Assembly: GCF_031834595.1 (NCBI RefSeq)
Contig: NZ_CP115541.1
Span: forward strand, 3,962,501-4,026,500
Direction: 5' to 3'
DNA length: 64,000 bases
Source: Stenotrophomonas oahuensis
GTDB taxonomy: Bacteria; Pseudomonadota; Gammaproteobacteria; Xanthomonadales; Xanthomonadaceae
Of this stretch, positions 18,635-27,514 are shown one piece after another; within the stretch, counting starts at the first letter, position 1, and each line of letters begins with the position of its first letter. The translations under genes were made by a program, and so were the position numbers. The notes under the pieces are model-generated. The model was given only the letters and a program-made list of their open reading frames with translations, did no database searches and had not been told where the DNA came from.

Positions 18635-18658
18635 GTGAATGTAATAGCATAACATCAC
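18635..18658 (-). promoter_or_regulatory. Zur box upstream of the zinc receptor
   Basis: On the minus strand, GTGATGTTATGCTATTACAT followed by TCAC. It matches the known gammaproteobacterial Zur palindrome (GAAATGTTATANTATAACAT and TTC) at nearly every core position: ATGTTAT--TAT-ACATT. It lies 20 bp upstream of the receptor ATG at 18615. This supports zinc-dependent repression. Confidence 0.8.
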
Positions 18659-18673
18659 ATTCACACGAGCCGC

Positions 18674-18735
18674 GTAGAGCGGGGCTTGCCCCGCTGGGGG
18701 TGCACGCGAAAAGCAGCCGGGCCAGCCCGGCTGGG
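18674..18735. repeat. SMAG/REP dimer
   Basis: GTAGAGCGGGGCTTGCCCCGCT followed 36 bp later by GCAGCCGGGCCAGCCCGGCT. Lies between the Zur box and the methionine synthase stop, so it may end the mesD transcript. Confidence 0.85.
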
Positions 18736-18779
18736 ACAACCTAGCGCGCAGGTTTAAAGAAACATCGCCCGGAGCGGCG

Positions 18780-19805
18780 TTACAGCTCGCCGCGCACGAT
18801 GGCGGCACCGGCGGCAAGCGCCTGCAGCTTGCCGCGGGCGACGCTTCGGGCCAGCGGGGCCATGCCGCAGTTGGTGCTGGGATACAGTTTGTCCGCATCC
18901 ACGAACTTCAGCGCCTTGCGCAGGGTGTTGGCTACCTCTTCCGGGGTCTCAACGGTACTGGACGCCACATCAATCGCCCCCACCATCACCTTCTTGCCCC
19001 GCACCAGTTCGATCAGGTCAATCGGTACGTGGGAGTTGTGGCATTCCAGCGAAATGATGTCGAGGTTCGACTGCTGCAGCTTCGGGAACGACTCTTCGTA
19101 CTGACGCCACTCCGAACCCAGTGTCTGCTTCCAGTCGGTGTTGGCCTTGATGCCGTAGCCATAGCAGATGTGAACTGCGGTCTCGCACTTCAGGCCTTCA
19201 ATGGCACGCTCCAGCGCGGCAACGCCCCAGTCATTCACCTCATCGAAGAACACATTGAAGGCGGGCTCGTCGAACTGGATGATGTCCACGCCGGCGGCTT
19301 CCAGCTCGCGGGCTTCCTGATTGAGGATCTTCGCGAACTCCCAGGCCAGCTTTTCGCGGCTCTTGTAGTGCGCATCGTACAGGGTGTCGATCATGGTCAT
19401 CGGACCCGGCAGCGCCCACTTGATCGGCTGCTTCGTCTGCCCGCGCAGGAACTTCGCGTCGTCCACGAACACCGGCTTTGGCCGGCTCACCGCGCTCACC
19501 ACGGTGGGCACGCTGGCGTCGTAGCGGTTACGGATGCGCACGGTCTCGCGCTTCTCGAAGTCCACGCCGCTGAGGTTCTCGATGAACGTGGTCACGAAAT
19601 GCTGGCGGGTCTGCTCGCCGTCACTGACGATGTCGATGCCGGCGTGCTGCTGTTCCTGCAGCGACAGGCGCAGTGCGTCCTGCTTGGCTTCAATCAGCGC
19701 GTCGCCTTCCAGCTTCCAGGGCGACCACAGCTTTTCAGGTTCGGCCAGCCACGAGGGCTTGGGCAGGCTTCCGGCGGTCGAGGTGGGCAGAAGTGTGTTC
19801 GTCAT
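18780..19805 (-). CDS. mesD: MesD-type folate-independent methionine synthase
   Basis: 341 residues, a stand-alone version of the MetE catalytic domain. It transfers a methyl group to homocysteine. Zinc ligands typical of MetE are visible: His and Cys in TAVHICYGYG, Glu in ISLECHNSHV and Cys in STNCGMAPL. WALPGPMTMIDT and DIIQFDEPAFN are core motifs. It lacks the MetE N-terminal half that binds methyl-tetrahydrofolate. Families of such short synthases were described by Price and colleagues, and the MesD branch works with MesX (DUF1852), the next gene here. The methyl donor is not known to me. It lies last in the order FMN reductase, mesX, mesD. Confidence 0.88.
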   Translation of the reverse strand: MTNTLLPTSTAGSLPKPSWLAEPEKLWSPWKLEGDALIEAKQDALRLSLQEQQHAGIDIVSDGEQTRQHFVTTFIENLSGVDFEKRETVRIRNRYDASVPTVVSAVSRPKPVFVDDAKFLRGQTKQPIKWALPGPMTMIDTLYDAHYKSREKLAWEFAKILNQEARELEAAGVDIIQFDEPAFNVFFDEVNDWGVAALERAIEGLKCETAVHICYGYGIKANTDWKQTLGSEWRQYEESFPKLQQSNLDIISLECHNSHVPIDLIELVRGKKVMVGAIDVASSTVETPEEVANTLRKALKFVDADKLYPSTNCGMAPLARSVARGKLQALAAGAAIVRGEL

Positions 19806-19814
19806 GTGCGTGGT

Positions 19815-20813
19815 TCAGGCCTTTGCGGTGGATGCGGGCCAGGTGGCGGCCCACTGGTTGAGCGTGTTCTGGTAGGGTTTGATGAAGGTTTCCTCGGTGA
19901 ACCGGCCCTGTTTGACCGCCAACTGGCTGCGCTCTTCGCGGTCATACACAATGCGGGTGGCCGAGTAATCCTCGTGCTTCAAGCTGGGCTGGTAGACCTT
20001 CCCCGCCGTGGAATTGGCGTTGTAGATCTCAGGCCGGTAGATCTTCTGGAACGCTTCCATCGTGGCGATGGTGGCGATCAGCTCGGCATTGGAGTAGTCG
20101 CCCAGCAGGTCGCCCTGGAAGTAGAACGCCAGCGGAGCCACGCTGCGCGGCGGCATGAAGTAGCGCACGCGCAGACCCATCTTGCCGAAGTAGTCATCGG
20201 TGGGCGAGAACTCGCTCTGCTTGTACTCCACGCCCAGAATCGGGTGATGGTTCTCGGTGCGGTGGTAGGTCTTGCTGCTGGAGACGCTGATGCAGATCAC
20301 CGGCGGCTTGGCGAAGTTGGCCCGGTACGCGTCCGAACCAAGGAAGTGCCGGAACAGCTTGCCGTGCAGGTCGCCGAAGTCATCCGGTGCCGAGAACGCC
20401 GCCTTGCCTTCGTTGTGCTGGGGCAGCAGCACGCTGAAGTCGTAATCGCGCACGTAGGACGAGAAGTTGTTGCCGACGATGCCGTCAGTGCGCGCACCGG
20501 TCTGCTTGTCGACGATGGTGGTCTTGAGCATTTCGATCAGCGGGAAGGTTTCGCTTTCACTGCCCTGCTCGACCTGCATCTCCACCGTGATGATGTCCAG
20601 CTCTACTGCATAGCGGTCCGCGTTGGGGTTGTCCCAGTGGGCCAGGTCGTTGAAGCGGTTGTCGATCATGCGCAGGGTGTTGCGCAGGTTTTCCTGGCGA
20701 CGTTCGCCCCGGGCCAGGTTGGCGAAGTTGGTGGTGATCCGGGTGCCGTCGGCCGGACGATAGTTCTCGTCGAAGGCGATGCGCTTGATGCTGAAGGTGA
20801 AGTCGTGGCTCAT
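19815..20813 (-). CDS. mesX: MesX (DUF1852), partner of methionine synthase MesD
   Basis: 332 residues, soluble, starting MSHDFTFSIKRIAFDENYRP and containing TTNFANLARGERRQENLRNTLRM, LPQHNEGKAAF and RPEIYNANSTAGKVYQP, features of DUF1852. Genetic work on Acinetobacter showed that MesD needs MesX to make methionine; the chemistry of MesX is unresolved. It is 9 bp upstream of mesD and 38 bp downstream of the FMN reductase, so all three are probably one operon divergent from a MetR-like regulator. Confidence 0.88.
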   Translation of the reverse strand: MSHDFTFSIKRIAFDENYRPADGTRITTNFANLARGERRQENLRNTLRMIDNRFNDLAHWDNPNADRYAVELDIITVEMQVEQGSESETFPLIEMLKTTIVDKQTGARTDGIVGNNFSSYVRDYDFSVLLPQHNEGKAAFSAPDDFGDLHGKLFRHFLGSDAYRANFAKPPVICISVSSSKTYHRTENHHPILGVEYKQSEFSPTDDYFGKMGLRVRYFMPPRSVAPLAFYFQGDLLGDYSNAELIATIATMEAFQKIYRPEIYNANSTAGKVYQPSLKHEDYSATRIVYDREERSQLAVKQGRFTEETFIKPYQNTLNQWAATWPASTAKA

Positions 20814-20851
20814 GGTGACCTGCCGTGGGGGTTCGTTAGGTTCGGAAAGGC

Positions 20852-21433
20852 TCAGGCGGCGGCGACCGCGCTGCTGGCGTGGGGTTCAACGCGACGCGCA
20901 AGCTCCAGCAAGGGAAGCGCCCGTTGCACTGCAAGGCGGGAGCGCTCCAGCAGCGCCTCGTTGTGCAGGCGACAATCGAGGAAGTCGCTGTCGGTGGCGT
21001 ACACGCCCAGCGGCAAGGTGCGCGCCTGGAAGAAGCTGAAAAGTGGCCGCAGCTGGTGGTCGATCACCAGCGAATGGCGTTCGCTGCCGCCGGTGGCGGC
21101 GAGCAGGATCGGCGTGTCGGTCAGCGCGTCCTGGTCGATGAAATCGAAGAAGTGCTTGAACAGGCCCGTGTACGAGCCGCGATAGACCGGGGTAGCGACC
21201 ACCAGCACGTCGGCCTGCTCCACCGCCGCCAGTTCCTGCTCCACCGAGGCGGGCAGCTGGCTGCGCCAGGTGGCACCGGCCAGTTGGGGCGCGACCTGGC
21301 CGAGCTCGACCAGGTGCCGGTCACAGGGAAGCTGTTCCCCGATCAGGTCCATCAGGTGCTGGCAGAGGGCGGCGGCGCGGGAGGTGCGCTGCAGGCCCCC
21401 GGAAACGGCGACTACGCGAAGAGGTTGTGTCAT
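20852..21433 (-). CDS. NADPH-dependent FMN reductase (MsuE/SsuE-like)
   Basis: 193 residues with a flavodoxin-like fold: initial RVVAVSGGLQRTSRAAALCQHLMD (phosphate-binding loop), ADVLVVATPVYRGSYTGLFKHFFDFID and PILLAATGGSERHSLVIDHQLRPLFSFF, a pattern shared with MsuE and SsuE. It would supply reduced FMN to an oxygen-using partner. Its place at the head of the mesX-mesD operon suggests that the MesX step uses reduced flavin and oxygen (inference). Confidence 0.88.
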   Translation of the reverse strand: MTQPLRVVAVSGGLQRTSRAAALCQHLMDLIGEQLPCDRHLVELGQVAPQLAGATWRSQLPASVEQELAAVEQADVLVVATPVYRGSYTGLFKHFFDFIDQDALTDTPILLAATGGSERHSLVIDHQLRPLFSFFQARTLPLGVYATDSDFLDCRLHNEALLERSRLAVQRALPLLELARRVEPHASSAVAAA

Positions 21434-21460
21434 CGAATCGATGCTAGCGACGGGCTCCCA

Positions 21461-21483
21461 TGACGTAAAATGGTATTACTTCA
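21461..21483. promoter_or_regulatory. Candidate LysR/MetR operator
   Basis: TGACGTAA and TTACTTCA form an imperfect inverted repeat with a 7 bp spacer (arms match at 7 of 8 bases), with outer TGA/TCA ends like the TGAA-N5-TTCA MetR site but longer spaced. It sits in the 76 bp between the divergent FMN reductase and MetR-like genes, the expected position for control of both. Confidence 0.45.
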
Positions 21484-21509
21484 CGTATCCATGAGCGGAA
21501 TTCATCATC

Positions 21510-22424
21510 ATGCTGGAGCGCATCCACCTCAGCATCGTCCAGCAGGTTGAGCAGCAGGGGTCGCTGACCGCAGCGGCCGGCGTACTGAACCTGACCCAGT
21601 CGGCCCTCAGCCACAGCATGAAAAAGCTGGAGCAGCAGCTGGGCACCCCGATCTGGCTTCGGGAAGGCCGCAGCCTGCGCCTGACCCAGGCCGGACAGTA
21701 CCTGCTGGCGGTGGCCAACCGGGTACTGCCGCAGCTGGACCTGGCCGAAGAGCGGCTGGGCCAGTTTGCCCAGGGCGAGCGCGGTGCGCTGCGCATCGGC
21801 ATGGAGTGCCATCCCTGCTACCAGTGGCTGCTGAAGATCGTCTCGCCTTACCTGGCCGCGTGGCCGGACGTGGACGTGGATGTGAAGCAGAAGTTCCAGT
21901 TCGGCGGCATCGGCGCCCTGTTCGGCTATGAGATCGACCTGCTGGTCACCCCCGACCCGCTGCTGAAGCCGGGCCTGCGCTTCGTGCCGGTGTTCGATTA
22001 CGAGCAGGTGTTGGTAGTGGCCAGGGACCATCGGCTGGCCAAAGCGGCGTTCGTCGAGCCGCAGCAACTGACCCAGGAAGTGCTGATCAGCTATCCGGTG
22101 CCAATCGAGCGGCTGGACATCTACAACCAGTTCCTGCTGCCGGCCGGGGTGAGCCCACGGCGGCACAAGGCGATTGAAACCACCGACATCATGATGCAGA
22201 TGGTGGCCAGTGGGCGCGGTGTGGCCGCCATGCCGCGATGGCTGGTGGAAGAGTACGCGGCAAAGATGCCGGTGGTGCCGGTGCGGCTCGGTCCGAGCGG
22301 CATTCCCAAGCAGATCTATCTGGGGGCCCGGGAAGCCGACGTTGATGTCGACTATCTGCGCGCGTTCGTCGAACTGGCCCGGCACAGCGACACCAGCGGT
22401 GTTCGCTCGAGCGCGGCCGGGTGA
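21510..22424 (+). CDS. MetR-like LysR regulator
   Basis: 304 residues. The helix-turn-helix (LTAAAGVLNLTQSALSHSMKKLEQQLG) and effector domain follow MetR of enteric bacteria closely: LRIGMECHPCYQWL, PVFDYEQVLVVARDH, ISYPVPIERLDIYNQFLLPAGVSP and MQMVASGRGVAAMPRWLVEEY. MetR senses homocysteine and activates methionine synthase genes, so the divergent FMN reductase-mesX-mesD operon is the obvious target (inference). The start ATG at 21510 fits the family. Confidence 0.9.
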   Translation: MLERIHLSIVQQVEQQGSLTAAAGVLNLTQSALSHSMKKLEQQLGTPIWLREGRSLRLTQAGQYLLAVANRVLPQLDLAEERLGQFAQGERGALRIGMECHPCYQWLLKIVSPYLAAWPDVDVDVKQKFQFGGIGALFGYEIDLLVTPDPLLKPGLRFVPVFDYEQVLVVARDHRLAKAAFVEPQQLTQEVLISYPVPIERLDIYNQFLLPAGVSPRRHKAIETTDIMMQMVASGRGVAAMPRWLVEEYAAKMPVVPVRLGPSGIPKQIYLGAREADVDVDYLRAFVELARHSDTSGVRSSAAG

Positions 22425-22438
22425 CGGCGGCGCCTTTC

Positions 22439-22570
22439 GTAGAGCGGGGCTTGCCCCGCTGCTTTTCGCGCGCGGCATGGGTCGTCGGTTGTTCAGCGGG
22501 GCAAGCCCCGCTCTACGGGGGGGGCGTGGTGTGCCGCGCCGTTTGTTCAGCGGGGCAAGCCCCGCTCTAC
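22439..22570. repeat. Three SMAG/REP palindromes in tandem
   Basis: GTAGAGCGGGGCTTGCCCCGCT at 22439-22460, then two inverted copies AGCGGGGCAAGCCCCGCTCTAC at 22494-22515 and 22549-22570. The two inverted copies are spaced 55 bp apart and each is preceded by a near-identical GTTGTTC or TTTGTTC, so they look like a local duplication. The array lies between convergent genes, and the third copy supplies the stop codon (TAG, 22567-22569 on minus) of the next gene. Confidence 0.9.
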
Positions 22571-23040
22571 GGGGTGGGTCGTGGTGTGCAGGGCTGGTAG
22601 TCGAAGCGGATTTCGTGTTGTTTGCCGTCCTCGACCGGACCGGAAATAACCGCCTTCAGTGCATCCCCTTCCCTTCGATACTCAATGCGATTGGGGAAAT
22701 CGTGCGCCGGGTTCTCGAACACCACCCATCCCCTGCCCTGGCTGGAAATGGTGAACAACGTCGCCGGCACACCATTGGGCTGCACATGAAATCCCGCATC
22801 GTTGCCGGACGGCACCAGCCGCATGAACTCAAAGGATTCTGTACTGTCGCCGGCCAACGTACGCGACATACCCAGCAGTGCGCCCCCGGCCTGGGGCAGC
22901 CAGACTTCCTCGATCTGCCGCTGTTCCGTGCCGCCACACCAGTGACCGGCCAGCCAGTCGAACGCTGGGCCGGCAGCATTGGCCGGCCCACTCCCAAGTG
23001 CCAGACCGGCACCCAGCATCGCCATCGTCGTCTTGATCAT
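22567..23040 (-). CDS. Secreted DUF6265-like protein
   Basis: 157 residues with a signal peptide (MAMLGAGLALGSGPANAA). The mature part opens with FDWLAGHWCGG, then EVWLPQAGGALLGMSRT, WVVFENPAHDFPNRIEYRR, a lipocalin-like small beta-barrel pattern found in DUF6265. Function unknown. The ATG at 23040 follows GGGAG. It is divergent from an AraC regulator 89 bp away. The stop codon is part of a SMAG repeat, so the natural C-terminus may have been altered by the repeat. Confidence 0.75.
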   Translation of the reverse strand: MIKTTMAMLGAGLALGSGPANAAGPAFDWLAGHWCGGTEQRQIEEVWLPQAGGALLGMSRTLAGDSTESFEFMRLVPSGNDAGFHVQPNGVPATLFTISSQGRGWVVFENPAHDFPNRIEYRREGDALKAVISGPVEDGKQHEIRFDYQPCTPRPTP

Positions 23041-23129
23041 GTACCCGCTCCCTTGGTCTGGTGAGCGCAGGCTAGCCGGATCCCGCAGGGTCCGCTTGTA
23101 AAAAAGCGCAGCCTGCGCTCCGATGGCGC

Positions 23130-24017
23130 ATGGACTACGCCGAGTACCCTGCCCCTACCGACCTGCGCCGCCATGTGCGGTGCCTGTGGCAGTTGCGCGA
23201 CGACACGCCCAGTGACGAGATCCAGGTGATTTACCCGGATGGCTGTTGCGAGCTGCTGGCCGAACTCGGGACGCCGCTGCAGATGCATGCCGTGGATGGC
23301 GAGGTCCGGTCCGATCAGCCGTTCTGCTTCGCCGCACAGCAGCGCGGGCCGGTACGCCTGCAGGCGGTCGGTCCGGTGCTCTGCATCGGTGTCCGCCTGC
23401 AGCCGGCGGCCAGCGCATTGGTCGCTGGTCCGCGCCTCCCTGGCCTGCGCGACCATGCGCCGGATCTGCATACGCTTGATGATCCATTCGCGAAAGTGTT
23501 TGCAGCGGCTGCCCGGGCCAGTGCCGAGGCGTGTGATCCCGAGCCGCTGTGGCAGTTTCTGCGTCCGTTCTGCAACGCCTTCGCACTGGACGCGAGGATC
23601 GAGAAAGCCGTCGCCCTGCTGGACGCGGCGGAGGGCGATCTACGGATCAGCGCACTGGCGAAGACGCTGGGCGTTTCGTTACGCACGTTGCAACCCGGAT
23701 TTCTTGCCGCCGTGGGCATGACACCCAAGGAGTACGCCCGCGTGCGGCGGCTGCAGGCATTGCTGCGGTCGCTGGATGAAGCGGAGCCTGACATCGCCGC
23801 CGCGGCGGCACGGCACGGATACAGCGACCAGGCGCATGCCACGCATGACCTGGTGCGCTGGACCGGCAGCACGCCGGCGGCTCTGGTGCGGGCGTTGCGT
23901 GGCGATCGCAACAGCAGCGACGCGCTGGCACTGGCGGCCGCGTTCGTACGCGGCACCAGCGCCGGCCGAGGTCAGGGCGTGTCGCGTCGGATGCCCAAGG
24001 CAACCGCCTGGGTGTAG
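23130..24017 (+). CDS. AraC-family regulator (DUF6597-type N-terminal domain)
   Basis: 295 residues. The N-terminal half (LRRHVRCLWQLRD, QVIYPDGCCELLAELG, VGVRLQPAA-type stretch) resembles the sensor part of AraC proteins that begin with a cupin-like DUF6597 domain. The C-terminal half has the double helix-turn-helix (LRISALAKTLGVSLRTLQPGF, PDIAAAAARHGYSDQAHATHDL). It is divergent from the secreted DUF6265-like gene. Its 3' end overlaps the next, convergent gene by 46 bp. Confidence 0.85.
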   Translation: MDYAEYPAPTDLRRHVRCLWQLRDDTPSDEIQVIYPDGCCELLAELGTPLQMHAVDGEVRSDQPFCFAAQQRGPVRLQAVGPVLCIGVRLQPAASALVAGPRLPGLRDHAPDLHTLDDPFAKVFAAAARASAEACDPEPLWQFLRPFCNAFALDARIEKAVALLDAAEGDLRISALAKTLGVSLRTLQPGFLAAVGMTPKEYARVRRLQALLRSLDEAEPDIAAAAARHGYSDQAHATHDLVRWTGSTPAALVRALRGDRNSSDALALAAAFVRGTSAGRGQGVSRRMPKATAWV

Positions 24018-24595
24018 GAGATCCGCAGCAGGTCACCGCGCTTCACATTGGGCAGTTTGGCGCGCAGATCCGGGCGTTCCACCGCGATCAGCTGGGTGTT
24101 GCCACTCTCTCCGCGCAGGGCGATGGTGCCGCGCTCTGGATTCACCGCGGCCACCTCGGTAACCAGGCTGATCGTATTGGAGCGCGCGCCACCGGGAATG
24201 CTGCCCCGCTTGGGTACGGTGCGGGACTGGGTGGCGGTCGCGCCCAGTGGTGCACTGCCTGCGGGCTCCAGTTCAAGCGCAACGGCGGCGCGGTAGTCCA
24301 GCGCGACCTGATCACCTACCTTTAGTTGGCTGAAGTTGCGGATGTCGGGGCCGGCCACGATGTCCACGCTGCTGCCATCGGCACCGGTGACGGTTACTTC
24401 GCGGGTGCTTGTGTTGAGCGCTGAGATCCGGCCCAGCAGCGTGGCGCTGGTGGATGCGGCGGTTACCGGGCCTGGGACGTTGCGCGGCGGCGGAGGCGGT
24501 GCATCGGCCGTTGCGGCGAAGGTGGCCTGGCTGGCGGTGGCGGCCAGGGCGAGGATGAGCAGTGTGGAGGGGGACGTCAGGACGGGCTTGCGCAT
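23972..24595 (-). CDS. Secreted conserved hypothetical protein
   Basis: 207 residues with a signal peptide (TLLILALAATASQATFA) and a proline run (DAPPPPPRNVPGP). The rest has two similar beta segments: LGRISALNTSTREVTVTGADG..VGDQVALDYRAAVALELEP, and VTEVAAVNPERGTIALRGESG..RGDLLRISYTQAVALGI. The repeated pattern suggests an internal duplication of an OB-like or DUF5666-like domain. Probably periplasmic; no function assigned. Its 3' end overlaps the convergent AraC gene. Confidence 0.75.
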   Translation of the reverse strand: MRKPVLTSPSTLLILALAATASQATFAATADAPPPPPRNVPGPVTAASTSATLLGRISALNTSTREVTVTGADGSSVDIVAGPDIRNFSQLKVGDQVALDYRAAVALELEPAGSAPLGATATQSRTVPKRGSIPGGARSNTISLVTEVAAVNPERGTIALRGESGNTQLIAVERPDLRAKLPNVKRGDLLRISYTQAVALGIRRDTP

Positions 24596-24658
24596 GAGGT
24601 GCTCCAGGTGGGCTCTTGGGACCAGTGCCTGGTATTGCAGCAGGTGGGGGGTGTTGGT

Positions 24659-24680
24659 GCGCCAGTAGTAGTACTGGCGC
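24659..24680. promoter_or_regulatory. Perfect 9-bp inverted repeat upstream of the molybdenum operon
   Basis: GCGCCAGTA-GTAG-TACTGGCGC, perfect arms with a 4-base loop, in the 207 bp between the divergent hypothetical gene and moeA. No T-run follows, so it is more likely an operator or RNA hairpin than a terminator. No ModE-type consensus was seen. Confidence 0.4.
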
Positions 24681-24802
24681 TTGGGCCGAAAAGATACCGC
24701 ATGGGGTCGGCTGTTCCGCCGTGAAATGGTGATCACGCCCGGATCGCCAGACTGTGGACTCTGGATTGCCACGTCGATGAGGTGGGACCGAGGGTGCGGA
24801 CA

Positions 24803-25999
24803 ATGAAGGCATTGATCAGCGTAGACGAAGCGATGTCCATCATCCTGGCCGATGTGCGCTCGACCGGCACGGAGGTGATCCGGCTGGAAGAGGCCGGGGG
24901 AAGGGTGTTGGCACAGACTGTGCTCGCTGAAGGTCCGCAGCCACCGTTTGATCGCATCATGATGGATGGCATCGCGCTGCGCTGGCAACCTCGGTTCCCA
25001 ACGATCTTTCCGGTTGCCGGCGTACAGATGGCCGGTGGAGACCCGGTTCGGCTGGAAGATTTCAACTCCTGCATTGAGGTGGCCACCGGGGCGGTGCTGC
25101 CGGAAGGCTGCGACTGCATCATCCCGTTTGAGCACGTCCAGCGCACGGCGCAGGGTTACCAGTTGCGCGCGTCGGCAGCACCCACGCCCGGTCAATTCAT
25201 CCACCGCCGCGGTAGCGACTGCATTGCCGGCTCGCGGGTGCTCAAACCCGGCTGCACCATCGGTGCCGCTCAGATGGAACTGCTGGCCGCGAACGGCGTG
25301 GCCTCGGTGACCGTGGCGCGACTGCCCTCCGTGGCCATCGTCGCCACCGGCGACGAACTGGTGGACGCGGGAGCCCCGCTGCCCGCAGGCCGCATCCGCC
25401 GCTCCAATGACCTGGCGTTGATGACAGCGCTGCAGGCTGCAGGGCTTGGCCGTGCCTCCCGCCATCACCTGCGCGATGACCCGGACCTGCTTGGACCGGC
25501 ATTGGCCAGGCTGTTTGAAAGCCACGACACCCTGGTGCTGTCGGGCGGTGTTTCCATGGGGCAGCGTGACTACCTGCCTGACGTTCTGAATTCGCTGGGC
25601 GTAACATGCCGCTTCCACGGAATTGCGCAACGGCCCGGCAAGCCGATGTGGTTCGGCGTGGGTCCGGACGGACAGATGGTGTTCGCCCTGCCCGGCAACC
25701 CGGTGTCCTCTCTGGTCTGCCTGCTCCGCTATGTGCGACCGGCCTTGTTGTCACGCCTGGGCGCGGTGCCAGACCTGCCAGTACAGGTCAGGCTTGCCAC
25801 CCCGCTGCCGGCGTTTACGCTGGCCCAGTTCATACCGGTGACACTGAAGCCGGATCCCCAAGGCGATCCGGTGGCAGAGCCGGTGAGCTCGCGCAACTCG
25901 GGCGACTTCACGGCACTGGCCGAGACAGCGGGCGTCGTTGAACTGGCGGCCGGAAGGGCTGCCGAAGCAGGTCAACCACTGCGGCTGCATCGGTGGTGA
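24803..25999 (+). CDS. moeA: Molybdopterin molybdenumtransferase MoeA
   Basis: 398 residues, typical length. MoeA inserts molybdenum into adenylated molybdopterin. Visible motifs are FDRIMMDGIAL, EVATGAVLPEGCDCIIPFE, ATGDELV, RRSNDLAL, LSGGVSMGQRDYLP and FALPGNPVSSLVC. The ATG at 24803 is selected because MKALISVDEAM is the normal N-terminus. It opens an operon that runs through moaA, moaC, mobA, moaD, the moaE fusion and the aldehyde oxidoreductase genes, with start/stop overlap at nearly every junction up to the moaE fusion. Confidence 0.95.
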   Translation: MKALISVDEAMSIILADVRSTGTEVIRLEEAGGRVLAQTVLAEGPQPPFDRIMMDGIALRWQPRFPTIFPVAGVQMAGGDPVRLEDFNSCIEVATGAVLPEGCDCIIPFEHVQRTAQGYQLRASAAPTPGQFIHRRGSDCIAGSRVLKPGCTIGAAQMELLAANGVASVTVARLPSVAIVATGDELVDAGAPLPAGRIRRSNDLALMTALQAAGLGRASRHHLRDDPDLLGPALARLFESHDTLVLSGGVSMGQRDYLPDVLNSLGVTCRFHGIAQRPGKPMWFGVGPDGQMVFALPGNPVSSLVCLLRYVRPALLSRLGAVPDLPVQVRLATPLPAFTLAQFIPVTLKPDPQGDPVAEPVSSRNSGDFTALAETAGVVELAAGRAAEAGQPLRLHRW

Positions 26000-26000
26000 C

Positions 26001-27022
<1,022 letters not shown>

Positions 27023-27026
<4 letters not shown>

Positions 27027-27514
27027 TGCAGACCCCTTCCCTCACCCTTTCACATTTGGATGCCGACGCGCGACCGCGCATGGTGAACGTAGGTGGCAAA
27101 GCCGCGACGCAGCGCATGGCGCACGCGCAGGCGCGTGTGCGCTTCCCGCCTGAAGTTGCCACGCAGTTGCGCGATGCCCGGTTTGTACTGCCCAAGGGTG
27201 CGGTACTGAGCGTGGCTCACATTGCGGGTGTGATGGGTGCAAAGGCAACGTCCCAGCTGATTCCGCTGTGTCACCCGCTTGCCCTGCAGCGCTGCGACAT
27301 CGTCATCGACATGGACGGCGACTGTGCCGTCATTGATTGCACGGTAGGCTGCCATGGCACCACCGGTGTGGAGATGGAAGCGCTTACCGGGGCCAGCATT
27401 GCCGCCCTGACCCTATACGACATGTGCAAGGCGCTGTCGCACGCCATCGTCATCGAGGAGGTCCGGTTGATCTCCAAACAGGGCGGAAAATCCGACCTGG
27501 AGCTTCCGGCATGA
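27023..27514 (+). CDS. moaC: Cyclic pyranopterin monophosphate synthase MoaC
   Basis: 163 residues, usual length. MoaC converts the MoaA product to cPMP. Motifs: MVNVGGKAATQRMAHA, AHIAGVMGAKATSQLIPLCHPL with the catalytic region, and GVEMEALTGASIAALTLYDMCK. Start overlaps the moaA stop (ATGA) and its stop overlaps mobA. Confidence 0.96.

Noticed and set aside
18634..18660. Start of the zinc receptor at MLCYYIHI
   Set aside because: Those codons are the Zur box, no ribosome site precedes them and no signal peptide follows.
19029..21185. Long open frame (718 codons) on the plus strand
   Set aside because: It is antisense to mesD, mesX and the FMN reductase, which show clear family motifs; long antisense frames are expected in GC-rich DNA.
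22439..22570. Possible CRISPR-like array
   Set aside because: Repeats are self-complementary SMAG palindromes in mixed orientation, with only three units and similar spacers; no cas genes.
24596..24802. Molybdenum-cofactor riboswitch before moeA
   Set aside because: Only one simple hairpin is visible; I could not recognise the conserved Moco RNA motif. A covariance-model search would decide.
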